From JABAYQ01 sp018608925 (GTDB taxonomy: Bacteria > Bacteroidota > Bacteroidia > Flavobacteriales > UBA7312): 44,671 bases of DNA. A program made the translations under genes and the position numbers. Each line of letters opens with the position of its first letter. The first letter of the stretch is position 1. The DNA lies in the NCBI GenBank assembly GCA_037625715.1, contig JASJHQ010000018.1, positions 1 to 44,671 on the forward strand, written 5' to 3'. The notes beneath the pieces were generated by a model. That model saw only the letters and a list, made by a program, of their open reading frames with translations, was not told where the DNA came from and searched no databases. Positions 23,294-31,128 of the stretch are shown one piece after another.

Positions 23294-25201
23294 ATGATGA
23301 AGCCAAATCAATTATTAAAACAATATTGGGATCATGATTCTTTCCGATCTGGACAGGAGCAAATAATACAATCTGTACTCGACAAAAAAGACACTTTAGC
23401 ACTTCTACCTACAGGAGGAGGAAAATCTATTTGTTTCCAAATACCTGCATTAATGATGGATGGCGTTTGTATTGTCGTCTCTCCTCTTATTGCTTTAATG
23501 AAAGATCAAGTACTGAATCTTAACAGTAAAAATATAAAAGCAATCGCTATTTTTTCAGGGATGACTCACTCCGAAATTGATATAGCATTAGACAATTGTA
23601 TTTATGGAGGAGTTAAATTTTTATACCTCTCTCCAGAACGTTTGCAGAACGAAATGTTTAAGCAAAGGCTGCACAAGATGAATGTAAATTTAATAGCTGT
23701 TGACGAAGCCCATTGTATTTCGGAATGGGGATATGACTTTAGACCAAATTATTTAAAAATTTCAGAACTAAAAGAAATATGCAAGGCACCAATTATAGCA
23801 CTTACAGCTACTGCAACTAAGAAAGTAATTGAAGATATTCAGATAAAATTAGAGTTTAAAGCTAACAATGTAGTAAGCAATAGTTTTTTCAGAAAAGAAC
23901 TTTCTTATATCGTTATTGAAACTGAAGATATATCGACAAAAATTCTTCAAATATTAAAAAAAGTAAAAGGGAGTTCTATCGTTTATTGCAAAACAAGAAA
24001 AGAAACAAAAACCACTAGCAATTTCCTTAATCAACACGGGATTTCGGCCCATTTTTATCATGGAGGTTTAGATATAAAAGAAAGAGATAAAATACAAAAA
24101 GAGTGGACTCAAAACCATGTAAGAGTAATGGTTGCAACAAATGCATTCGGAATGGGAATAGACAAACCCAATGTAAGGTCTGTTATCCATCAGTTTATTC
24201 CTCAGACCATAGAATCGTATTTTCAGGAAGCAGGAAGAGCAGGAAGAGATGGCAAAACAGCATATTCTATATTGCTAGCTAACAATGCATTAGAAAAAGA
24301 GTTGCTAGCTCAAATAGAAACTAAATACCCAAACAAAGATGAAATAAGGTTTGTATATCAGTCATTGGCCAACTATTTTGGTTTAGCGATTGGCCCTATT
24401 TCATCAATGAAAGAACACGAGTTTAACATCATAGAGTTTTGCAATAAGTTTAATTTAGAATATTTAAAAGCCTTTAACAGTTTGAAAATTCTAGAAAAAG
24501 AAGAACTAATAAAACTAAGTGACACTTTTTCAAATCCTTCAAAAGTTCATATTAAAGTAAGCCACAACGAACTTTATCAGTTTCAAATTGCTCACCCTAG
24601 TTTCGATAAAATTATTAAAACTCTATTGCGATCTTATCCTGGGATATTCGAAACTTTTGTTATTATACAAGAAGATGTTTTAGCAAAAAGATTAAACACG
24701 GACAGTCAAAATGTGACCAAATTATTAATCAAATTATTAGAATTAAAACTGATCGATTATGTCAAACAAAATTCTAAGCCAAAAATTTACTTTTTAGAAA
24801 ATAGAATTGATGCAAAGAAATTATATTTCTCAAAGCAAAATCTAATCGAAAACAAGAAAAGGGATTTAGAAAAAGCCGATAAAATCATCAACTATTACAA
24901 AAATAAAGACCTTTGTAGGAGTAGTTTTTTACTAGATTATTTCAATGAAAAAGATGCAGAAAAATGTGGTGTTTGCGACATCTGTTTGAAACAAGGGAAG
25001 TCTGAGTTATCAGAAAAAGAATTTCAATTAATACGAGCTGAAGTCGAAAATATGCTCAAATTACAAGCAGCCTCAATTGATGAAATTATTTTAAAAGTAA
25101 TGGATTTTGAAGAAGAAAAAATCATAAAAGTTATTGAGTTTTTGCTGGAAAATGGAAAACTAGAAATAGATAAATACAATCAGTTTATTTGGATTGATTA
25201 A
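23294..25201 (+). CDS. recQ: ATP-dependent DNA helicase RecQ
   Basis: This is a 635-residue superfamily 2 3'-5' DNA helicase for recombination and fork repair. Visible motifs include Walker A LLPTGGGKSICFQ (about 37-49), the DEAH box VDEAHCISEWGYDFRPNY (about 135-152), ALTATAT, and motif VI QEAGRAGRDGK (about 311-321). The zinc module Cys set is present near residue 536 and at 556-562 (EKCGVCDICLK), followed by a winged-helix RQC region. I do not see a typical HRDC domain at the C-terminus, so the protein is shorter there than some family members. ATG at 23294 is directly followed by a second ATG at 23297; either could be used. Confidence 0.94.
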   Translation: MMKPNQLLKQYWDHDSFRSGQEQIIQSVLDKKDTLALLPTGGGKSICFQIPALMMDGVCIVVSPLIALMKDQVLNLNSKNIKAIAIFSGMTHSEIDIALDNCIYGGVKFLYLSPERLQNEMFKQRLHKMNVNLIAVDEAHCISEWGYDFRPNYLKISELKEICKAPIIALTATATKKVIEDIQIKLEFKANNVVSNSFFRKELSYIVIETEDISTKILQILKKVKGSSIVYCKTRKETKTTSNFLNQHGISAHFYHGGLDIKERDKIQKEWTQNHVRVMVATNAFGMGIDKPNVRSVIHQFIPQTIESYFQEAGRAGRDGKTAYSILLANNALEKELLAQIETKYPNKDEIRFVYQSLANYFGLAIGPISSMKEHEFNIIEFCNKFNLEYLKAFNSLKILEKEELIKLSDTFSNPSKVHIKVSHNELYQFQIAHPSFDKIIKTLLRSYPGIFETFVIIQEDVLAKRLNTDSQNVTKLLIKLLELKLIDYVKQNSKPKIYFLENRIDAKKLYFSKQNLIENKKRDLEKADKIINYYKNKDLCRSSFLLDYFNEKDAEKCGVCDICLKQGKSELSEKEFQLIRAEVENMLKLQAASIDEIILKVMDFEEEKIIKVIEFLLENGKLEIDKYNQFIWID

Positions 25202-25219
25202 ATGTTTTAGATTTGCAGC

Positions 25220-26158
25220 ATGAAGGATTTAAAAATTGTTTTTATGGGTACACCTGATTTTGCTACCCATTGCTTAAAACACTTGATTGTGAAAGAATAT
25301 AATGTTGTTGGTGTAATTACAGCTCCGGACAGACCATCAGGTAGAGGCCAAAAAGTAAATATCTCATCCGTAAAAAAATATGCTCTAGAACAAGAAATAG
25401 AAGTTTTACAACCTAGCAATTTAAAGGACCCTGATTTCATAAGTCAATTACAAGAATGGAAGCCAGATGTTCAAGTAGTAGTTGCGTTCAGAATGCTTCC
25501 TAAAGAAGTGTGGCAATTATCTTCAAAAGGAACATTTAACTTACATGCTTCTCTCCTACCAAAATACAGAGGTGCTGCACCAATAAATTGGGCAATAATA
25601 AATGGAGAAAAAGAAAGTGGCGTTACTACCTTTTTTATTGATGAAAAAATTGACACTGGAAACATAATTTTCCAAGAAAAAATAAAAATTGAAAAAGCAG
25701 AAAATGCTGGCTCACTTCACGATAAACTGATGGATATAGGAAGTCAGTTAATTACAAAAACCATTGACGCTATAAAACAACAAAATGCTCCAAGCATTAA
25801 GCAAGAAGGCGATACTACTCAAGCTCCAAAAATATTTAAAGCCGATTGTAAAATTGATTGGCAAAATAATGGAAAAACTATTCTTCAAAAGATTCTGGGT
25901 TTATCTCCTTACCCTAGCGCTTGGACAAATTTAATGGGTGATCCAAACAAAGTGTTTAAAATATATGATGCTAGCATCGAATTCACAAATCATAATTTAA
26001 AAATTGGTGATGTAGAACTAGAAAAAACCCAATTTAAAGTAGCTGTTAAAGACGGATTTATTTGTCTTAAAGAAGTCCAAATATCTGGAAAGAAAAGAAT
26101 GAAAATTGATGAATTTTTAAGAGGGTTTCAACAAAAAGAAAATTGTTTTGTCCAATGA
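25220..26158 (+). CDS. fmt: methionyl-tRNA formyltransferase
   Basis: This enzyme formylates Met-tRNAfMet with 10-formyl-tetrahydrofolate for translation initiation. The 312 residues have the formyltransferase domain with VFMGTPDFA (7-15), the active-site set NLHASLLPKYRGAAPINWA including Asn107, His109 and Asp145 (DEKIDTGNI), and the C-terminal OB-like domain (about 205-310). The length is normal (E. coli 315). It usually pairs with def, but here it sits between recQ (18 bases upstream) and trmH, whose ATG overlaps its stop (ATGA). The start at 25220 aligns with the family N-terminus. Confidence 0.96.
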   Translation: MKDLKIVFMGTPDFATHCLKHLIVKEYNVVGVITAPDRPSGRGQKVNISSVKKYALEQEIEVLQPSNLKDPDFISQLQEWKPDVQVVVAFRMLPKEVWQLSSKGTFNLHASLLPKYRGAAPINWAIINGEKESGVTTFFIDEKIDTGNIIFQEKIKIEKAENAGSLHDKLMDIGSQLITKTIDAIKQQNAPSIKQEGDTTQAPKIFKADCKIDWQNNGKTILQKILGLSPYPSAWTNLMGDPNKVFKIYDASIEFTNHNLKIGDVELEKTQFKVAVKDGFICLKEVQISGKKRMKIDEFLRGFQQKENCFVQ

Positions 26159-26823
26159 AAAAACTTATAAAACACCTTAGCAATTGTATTACAGACCAAA
26201 GATTAGAATTATTTCAAAAAAATCTTCTTAACCGAACAAGTTATCTTACTGTAGTATTAGAAAACATTTATCAACCTTTAAACGCAAGTGCAGTACTACG
26301 ATCTGCTGATTGCTTTGGTGTTCAAGATGTTCATGTGATAGAAAATTACAACGAATTTTCACCAGATACAGAGGTAGCTATGGGCTCATCGAATTGGCTA
26401 AGCATCAATAGATATAACGAAGAAGAAAACAATACTTTAAAATGTATTAGAAAGCTAAAAAAACAAGGCTATAGAATTGTCGCAACCGTTCCAGGAAAGG
26501 AAGTCCAAAGCTTAGACTCTTTTGATGTAAGTAAAGGAAAGTTTGCTCTTTTATTCGGAACAGAGATGGAAGGTCTTACTAGAGAGGCACAAGAAATGGC
26601 CGACGAGTTAGTAACTATTCCAATGTATGGCTTTACAGAAAGCTTTAATTTATCAGTGTCAGCCGCAATTTGCTTGTATCAATTAAGAACTAAATTGGAA
26701 AAAAGCAATTTAGATTGGAAATTAAACGATGAAGAAAAAGACCTAGTAATGCTTCAATGGTTAAGATATACAATTGATAGGTCAGAAATAGTTGAAAAAG
26801 ACTTTTTACAAAACAGAATCTAA
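26155..26823 (+). CDS. trmH: TrmH-family (SPOUT) RNA 2'-O-methyltransferase
   Basis: I chose the ATG at 26155 (222 residues), which overlaps the fmt stop as ATGA, over an in-frame TTG at 26143. SPOUT motifs are clear: motif 1 LNASAVLRSADCFGVQDVH (about 41-59), motif 2 FGTEMEGLT (about 138-146), and motif 3 NLSVSAAICLYQLR (about 163-176), which builds the knot that binds SAM. Length and lack of an N-terminal L7Ae-like substrate-binding domain fit TrmH, which makes Gm18 in tRNA, better than RlmB. The symbol is given on that basis, with the target position unproven. Its end overlaps the end of the minus-strand pdxH by 4 bases. Confidence 0.85.
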   Translation: MKKLIKHLSNCITDQRLELFQKNLLNRTSYLTVVLENIYQPLNASAVLRSADCFGVQDVHVIENYNEFSPDTEVAMGSSNWLSINRYNEEENNTLKCIRKLKKQGYRIVATVPGKEVQSLDSFDVSKGKFALLFGTEMEGLTREAQEMADELVTIPMYGFTESFNLSVSAAICLYQLRTKLEKSNLDWKLNDEEKDLVMLQWLRYTIDRSEIVEKDFLQNRI

Positions 26824-27455
26824 GGAGACAATCTATCTATTTTCCAATCTTTTTTCTCCTGATTATAAACAAATCTATCGTGTAATCTGTTTGATCTTCC
26901 CTGCCAAAACTCTATAGAATTAGGAATAATTTTATATCCTCCCCAAAAATCTGGCCTAGGCACATCTTCAGGAAATTTATTTTCATAAAAAGAAACGCTT
27001 TCATCCAACTCTTTTCTTGTTTTAATCACCGAACTCTGATCGGAAGCCCAAGCTCCAATTTTACTAGAATAGGGTCTACTATGAAAATAATCATCCGAAT
27101 ATTTTGAACTTGTTCGCTCAATAGCACCCGTAATTCTAATTTGTCTTTCTAAGTCAGGCCAGAAAAAATTCATTGCTACCTGATTATTTTCTTCCATATT
27201 ACTAGCCTTATTACTAGTGTAATTGGTGAAAAAACAAAAAGAGCCTTTATCTATTCCTCTTAGTAAAACTACTCTTGAACTAGGAGAGCCGTTTCCATCA
27301 ATGGTAGATAACACAAAAGCATTTGCATCTTTTTTAACTAATTCGACAGCCTTATCCATCCATTTCTGAAATAAATCGATTGGAGAGTTGGTTAAATCAG
27401 TCTCATTTAAATTTCCTACCTGATAGTCAGTTCTTATATTTTTCAAATCACTCAT
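26820..27455 (-). CDS. pdxH: pyridoxamine 5'-phosphate oxidase
   Basis: This FMN enzyme oxidises PNP/PMP to pyridoxal 5'-phosphate. The 211 residues match the family length. Visible family stretches include SSRVVLLRGID (about 58-68), FFTNYTSNKASNMEEN (about 74-89), SDQSSVI (about 139-145) and the C-terminal FWQGRSNRLHDRF (about 183-195), whose Arg/His residues contact substrate and FMN, ending KIDRLSP. It is divergent from ispH across a 43-base gap holding back-to-back -7-like boxes. PLP made here is the cofactor of the class III aminotransferase further along. Confidence 0.96.
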   Translation of the reverse strand: MSDLKNIRTDYQVGNLNETDLTNSPIDLFQKWMDKAVELVKKDANAFVLSTIDGNGSPSSRVVLLRGIDKGSFCFFTNYTSNKASNMEENNQVAMNFFWPDLERQIRITGAIERTSSKYSDDYFHSRPYSSKIGAWASDQSSVIKTRKELDESVSFYENKFPEDVPRPDFWGGYKIIPNSIEFWQGRSNRLHDRFVYNQEKKDWKIDRLSP

Positions 27456-27459
27456 TAGT

Positions 27460-27467
27460 CAAATTTA
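27460..27467 (-). promoter_or_regulatory. possible -7 box (TAAATTTG) for pdxH
   Basis: The minus strand reads TAAATTTG only 4 bases before the pdxH ATG, so transcription from it would be nearly leaderless. It lies back-to-back with the ispH box, two bases apart. Confidence 0.25.
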
Positions 27468-27469
27468 CC

Positions 27470-27477
27470 TATTTTTG
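27470..27477 (+). promoter_or_regulatory. putative -7 box (TATTTTTG) for ispH
   Basis: TATTTTTG matches TAnnTTTG and lies 21 bases before the ispH ATG, a normal distance. Its -33 region would lie inside the pdxH coding sequence. Confidence 0.4.
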
Positions 27478-27498
27478 CTCGGACTTTAAATTAACAAA

Positions 27499-28725
27499 AT
27501 GAAAAATTTCGATGTTCCTGAATTTTATCAGTCTTCTATAATAAAGACCATAAAAAACAAAAGAAAAAGTCTTGATTTAAAAAAGAAAGACTTTACACCA
27601 ACTATACTAGACTTTGGTCCTGTTCAGTTTCATCTTGCTAGACATTTCGGATTCTGCTTTGGGGTAGAAAATGCTATAGAAATTTCTTATAAAGCTATAG
27701 AAGAAAATCCAAGCAAGAATATTTATCTATTAAGTCAGATGATTCACAATCCTATTGTTAACGATGATTTATTAGCAAAAGGATTGAAATTTATTATGGA
27801 TACTCAAGGAAATCAATTAATTCCGTGGGATGAGATTAATAATGATGATGTTATTATTACTCCGGCTTTTGGAACAACTATAGAAATTGAAGAGCTCTTA
27901 AGACGAAAAGGAGTAAAACTTGAAAGCTATGATACTACTTGCCCATTTGTAACTAGAGTATGGAAGAAAGCAGAAAGCATTTCTAAAGATAATTTTTCTA
28001 TTATTATTCATGGTAAATACAAACATGAAGAAACTAAAGCTACCTTTTCTCACTCTTACCAAAACGCTCCTTCTTTAATAATTAAAGATTTAAAGGAAGC
28101 TTCCTTTTTAAAGGACATCATTTTAGGGGAAAAGCCAGAGGAAGAATTCTACACTTTTTTTAAAGGAAAATATTCGGAAAACTTTGATGTTAAAAAGGAT
28201 TTAGAAAAAATTGGAGTAGTTAACCAAACCACCATGCTAGCAAGTGAAACAGAAGAAATATCGAATTTCTTAAAAGACACTATTGCAAAAAAATATGGAG
28301 AGGAAAATTATAAAGATCACTTTGCAGATACAAGAGATACTCTTTGCTACGCTACCAATGAGAATCAAAAATCAACTTATGGACTCCTAGAAGTTGAAGC
28401 TGATGTGGCAATTGTTGTAGGAGGTTACAATAGTTCTAACACATCACACTTGGTAGAATTATGCGAGCAAAAATTAGAAACATTCTTTATTAAATCCGAA
28501 GAAGAAATAGAGTCCCAAAAAACAATTAACCACTTCGACTACAAAAACAAAAAAATGTTAACTACTTCTGATTTTATTCCTAAAAAAGATAAAGTTAAAA
28601 TTATACTTACTTCGGGAGCATCTTGTCCAGATGCAGTAGTTGAAAATGTCTTGAAAGAATTGCTTTCGTTTTTCGATAACAGAAAGTCAATTGAAGAAGT
28701 AATGGCTCCTTTTAAGCAAGAATAA
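27499..28725 (+). CDS. ispH: 4-hydroxy-3-methylbut-2-enyl diphosphate reductase
   Basis: This is the last step of the MEP isoprenoid pathway, reducing HMBPP to IPP and DMAPP with a [4Fe-4S] cluster. The three cluster Cys are present: Cys53 (HFGFCFGVENA), Cys148 (TTCPFVTRVWK) and Cys376 (SGASCPDAVVENV). At 408 residues it is about 90 longer than the E. coli enzyme, with about 40 extra N-terminal residues and internal insertions, as in the long IspH form of cyanobacteria, plants and some Bacteroidota. A TxE-type active-site Glu cannot be placed with certainty by eye. Its 3' end overlaps the 3' end of the converging cmk by 14 bases. Confidence 0.95.
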   Translation: MKNFDVPEFYQSSIIKTIKNKRKSLDLKKKDFTPTILDFGPVQFHLARHFGFCFGVENAIEISYKAIEENPSKNIYLLSQMIHNPIVNDDLLAKGLKFIMDTQGNQLIPWDEINNDDVIITPAFGTTIEIEELLRRKGVKLESYDTTCPFVTRVWKKAESISKDNFSIIIHGKYKHEETKATFSHSYQNAPSLIIKDLKEASFLKDIILGEKPEEEFYTFFKGKYSENFDVKKDLEKIGVVNQTTMLASETEEISNFLKDTIAKKYGEENYKDHFADTRDTLCYATNENQKSTYGLLEVEADVAIVVGGYNSSNTSHLVELCEQKLETFFIKSEEEIESQKTINHFDYKNKKMLTTSDFIPKKDKVKIILTSGASCPDAVVENVLKELLSFFDNRKSIEEVMAPFKQE

Positions 28726-29389
28726 CCTTATTGCAATGCTCTAAAATCAACTCTAGCTGTTCCTCTTTACCTAAATTAGTATTATCAATAAGAATAGCGT
28801 CTTGGGTCTGAACAAGTGGGTTTTCCTCCCTATTAGAGTCGTCATAATCTCTTTGAGCTAAATTTCGCTCTATTTCTTCCATGCTTACATTCTCTAAATC
28901 AGAGAACCTTCTTATGGTTCTTTCCTTTAAAGAAGCTGTTATAAATAATTTAATTTCTGCATCAGGAAAAACAACCGAACCGATATCTCTTCCGTCCATA
29001 ACTACTCCTTTAGATTTGCCAATATTTTTTTGAATTTTAATTAACTTGGCTCTTACATCTTTAAGTTTGCTAATCTTGCTAACGTTTTCGGAAACCCAAA
29101 GGGATCTTATTTCATTTTCAACATTTACGTTATTAAGTAAGGTCTCTGCTTTTTTAAGCTCAAAATTGTAAGAAAAAGAAATATCAATATGATCCAATGA
29201 TGCGATAAGTTTCTGGGTATCTAAGTTACCATTTACAAGAATATCGTTTTGCAAACAATACAAACAAACAGAACGATACATTGCTCCGGTATCAATATAA
29301 ACATAACTGAAGTGATGCGCCAATTGTTTAGCTATAGTGCTCTTTCCACAAGAAGAATGTCCATCAATTGCAATGTTTATTTTTTTCAT
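28712..29389 (-). CDS. cmk: cytidylate kinase
   Basis: This kinase phosphorylates CMP and dCMP to the diphosphates. The 225 residues show the P-loop IDGHSSCGKSTIAKQLA (about 8-24), the CMP-binding YIDTGAMYRSV (about 32-42), GVMDGRDIGSVVFPDA (about 134-149) and the lid region RRFSDLEN. Its ATG overlaps the porQ stop by four bases (ATGA), so the two are translated together; I recall the same porQ-cmk order, with ispH nearby, in Porphyromonas. Here ispH is convergent and overlaps it by 14 bases. Confidence 0.95.
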   Translation of the reverse strand: MKKINIAIDGHSSCGKSTIAKQLAHHFSYVYIDTGAMYRSVCLYCLQNDILVNGNLDTQKLIASLDHIDISFSYNFELKKAETLLNNVNVENEIRSLWVSENVSKISKLKDVRAKLIKIQKNIGKSKGVVMDGRDIGSVVFPDAEIKLFITASLKERTIRRFSDLENVSMEEIERNLAQRDYDDSNREENPLVQTQDAILIDNTNLGKEEQLELILEHCNKVILA

Positions 29390-30408
29390 TTTCTAGAAAT
29401 AAGTTTGTTAAGATTGGTTCGAATAGAAAAATAATTTGGTGAACCATTAAGATGATTGGTTACTCTACCAAAGTCTATTATGAAAGAATTTAATCTTACT
29501 CCTAATCCCCAAGAAAACCCAACAGTACCTTGGAAAGAACTAAGTTGTAATTCTCTACGTCTTTGAGCGTTATAACCAAACCTTAAATCTATTCTTTTAG
29601 CTAATGTTAATTCGCCTCCTAAACTAAAGTGGTTAAAGAGTTTGCTTCCAAAAGAAATATCGGAAACATCCTGATCATCAAAAAGAGAAGTATTGGAATT
29701 AGAAAGCTCAAAAGTATTATCAAAATTTTGAAGATTATGATAACCCAAATGAAATCTGAAAGGAAGATGCTCAAGAGTTTTTGACGCTCCAATATCTACT
29801 ACAAATGGCAAAGAAAGTTGGCTATTAGTATAATCAGAAATTGGTCTACCAATATTTCTACTCAAGAGAGAAAAAGACCAATTTGACTTAGGATTAAAAT
29901 AAGAAAGAGCAATATCAGATGCTATAGCAGAAGACTGATAATCTGCAAAATCAGAAACTAGAAATTTAAATTGAACACCAGCATTAAAGTTATTACCCAA
30001 AGGCATTCCATATCCGAAAGAAATAATTTGCTCACTAGCACTAAAAGATCCTAAAACATTTGAGCTAATATCGGTTTCTAAAAAGTCCCCATAAGACACT
30101 GATTTAAGGGAAGTAGAAAAGGTTCCTAATTCTTTGTAAGGAAAAACATAAGCGGCTTCTAAAAAACTAATGTCAGCATAATAATCTACCACATTCATAG
30201 AAAGTATGCCATGCTTTTGCTCGTTCAACATAGAAGGATTTAAAATAGCGACATTAACATCATTATCATAAATAGCTAAGGGTTGATTCAATACCGCTAA
30301 TCTAGCAGACAAAGGCGTATTAAAAAAGGCATAGGAATTAGCTCCACCAGTTTGAGCTAGTAAATCAAAAGAAAAAAACAGGATGAAAAAGATTAAAATC
30401 TTATGCAT
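29386..30408 (-). CDS. porQ: type IX secretion system outer-membrane protein PorQ
   Basis: I chose the ATG at 30408 (340 residues) over a TTG at 30423, because it opens into the signal peptide HKILIFFILFFSFDLLAQ. The mature protein starts with the PorQ-like TGGANSYAFFNTPLSARLAVL and has a long run of amphipathic beta-strands of the PorP/SprF-PorV (FadL-like) barrel type (LSMNVVDYYADISF, SLKSVSYGDF, FGYNAQRRRELQLS). PorQ works with PorU, PorV and PorZ in the attachment complex that releases T9SS cargo and joins it to A-LPS. The window supplies likely T9SS cargo: the hydrolase at 6359, the repeat protein at 1432 and the protease at 42816. It is upstream of and coupled to cmk. Confidence 0.85.
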   Translation of the reverse strand: MHKILIFFILFFSFDLLAQTGGANSYAFFNTPLSARLAVLNQPLAIYDNDVNVAILNPSMLNEQKHGILSMNVVDYYADISFLEAAYVFPYKELGTFSTSLKSVSYGDFLETDISSNVLGSFSASEQIISFGYGMPLGNNFNAGVQFKFLVSDFADYQSSAIASDIALSYFNPKSNWSFSLLSRNIGRPISDYTNSQLSLPFVVDIGASKTLEHLPFRFHLGYHNLQNFDNTFELSNSNTSLFDDQDVSDISFGSKLFNHFSLGGELTLAKRIDLRFGYNAQRRRELQLSSFQGTVGFSWGLGVRLNSFIIDFGRVTNHLNGSPNYFSIRTNLNKLISRK

Positions 30409-30454
30409 ATACAATATTAACAAAGTTTAAACGAATATTGTCGATTAAAAATTA

Positions 30455-30486
30455 TAAAAAAAGCACAGTAAATTTACTGTGCTTTT
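30455..30486 (-). terminator. terminator downstream of the small outer-membrane protein gene
   Basis: AAGCACAGTAAATTTACTGTGCTT is a near-continuous palindrome (about 30461-30484) followed on the minus strand by a T run. It lies after the stop at 30510 and before porQ, insulating porQ-cmk from lon-side transcripts. Confidence 0.85.
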
Positions 30487-30509
30487 AAATTACATTTCAC
30501 TAGTTCTTG

Positions 30510-31091
30510 CTAGAAAGAAATACCAACATCAAAACCAACCTTAGGTACTATTCCAGTATATCCTCTTTCCGGAGAATAAGGAGTTCTAAAATAAGTGCCA
30601 TTTATTTCTGCAGCTCTTAAACCACCACCTACAAAAAAGTCTAGCGATAATTTTTTATGAAATACCAACTGAATACCCATCATAACCCCACCTTCTCCTT
30701 GCTTGATTTCATAATCTTCTGTTTCGTAATAAAAATCGTCATAATAATAGTAACCACTATTATCCTCAAATTCTGAAAAATATTTACCATTTGCATACAA
30801 ACCTCCGTAGACACCTGAAAAAGGCGAATCACCTAAAGATTTAGAATTAGTAAATCTAAATAAGTATTTTCTTATCTGTAATTCTCCCATCCAACCAGTG
30901 TCATCTCCATTGTCGGACAATCTATAACCACCAGCAAGATAAATGGTTCTATCATTGTTTATGTTTTTCTCAAAAGAAGTATAAAAGGTTCCGTCAAGTA
31001 AATGAAACGGACTTATTTTAACTAATGTAGTTTGGCTAAAAGCACCAAGAGCGAAAAGAGTTAGAAAGCTCAATAAAAACGATTTTTTCAT
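30510..31091 (-). CDS. small outer-membrane beta-barrel-like protein, unknown
   Basis: This 193-residue protein has a signal peptide (KKSFLLSFLTLFALGAFSQ) and alternating hydrophobic/polar strands ending in an aromatic C-terminal residue (VGFDVGISF), typical of outer-membrane barrels of the OmpW/OprF-like size class. One loop is strikingly Tyr/Asp/Glu-rich (SGYYYYDDFYYETEDYE, about 97-113), probably surface-exposed. No specific family was recognised. It lies 37 bases after lon on the same strand but has its own putative -7 box and a terminator, so separate transcription is likely. Confidence 0.75.
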   Translation of the reverse strand: MKKSFLLSFLTLFALGAFSQTTLVKISPFHLLDGTFYTSFEKNINNDRTIYLAGGYRLSDNGDDTGWMGELQIRKYLFRFTNSKSLGDSPFSGVYGGLYANGKYFSEFEDNSGYYYYDDFYYETEDYEIKQGEGGVMMGIQLVFHKKLSLDFFVGGGLRAAEINGTYFRTPYSPERGYTGIVPKVGFDVGISF

Positions 31092-31115
31092 GATTTTTTA
31101 TTTAAATTTAATACA

Positions 31116-31123
31116 CAAATCTA
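31116..31123 (-). promoter_or_regulatory. putative -7 box (TAGATTTG) for the small outer-membrane protein gene
   Basis: The minus strand reads TAGATTTG, matching TAnnTTTG, 24 bases before the ATG at 31091 and just beyond the lon stop. Confidence 0.35.
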
Positions 31124-31128
31124 GTTAA

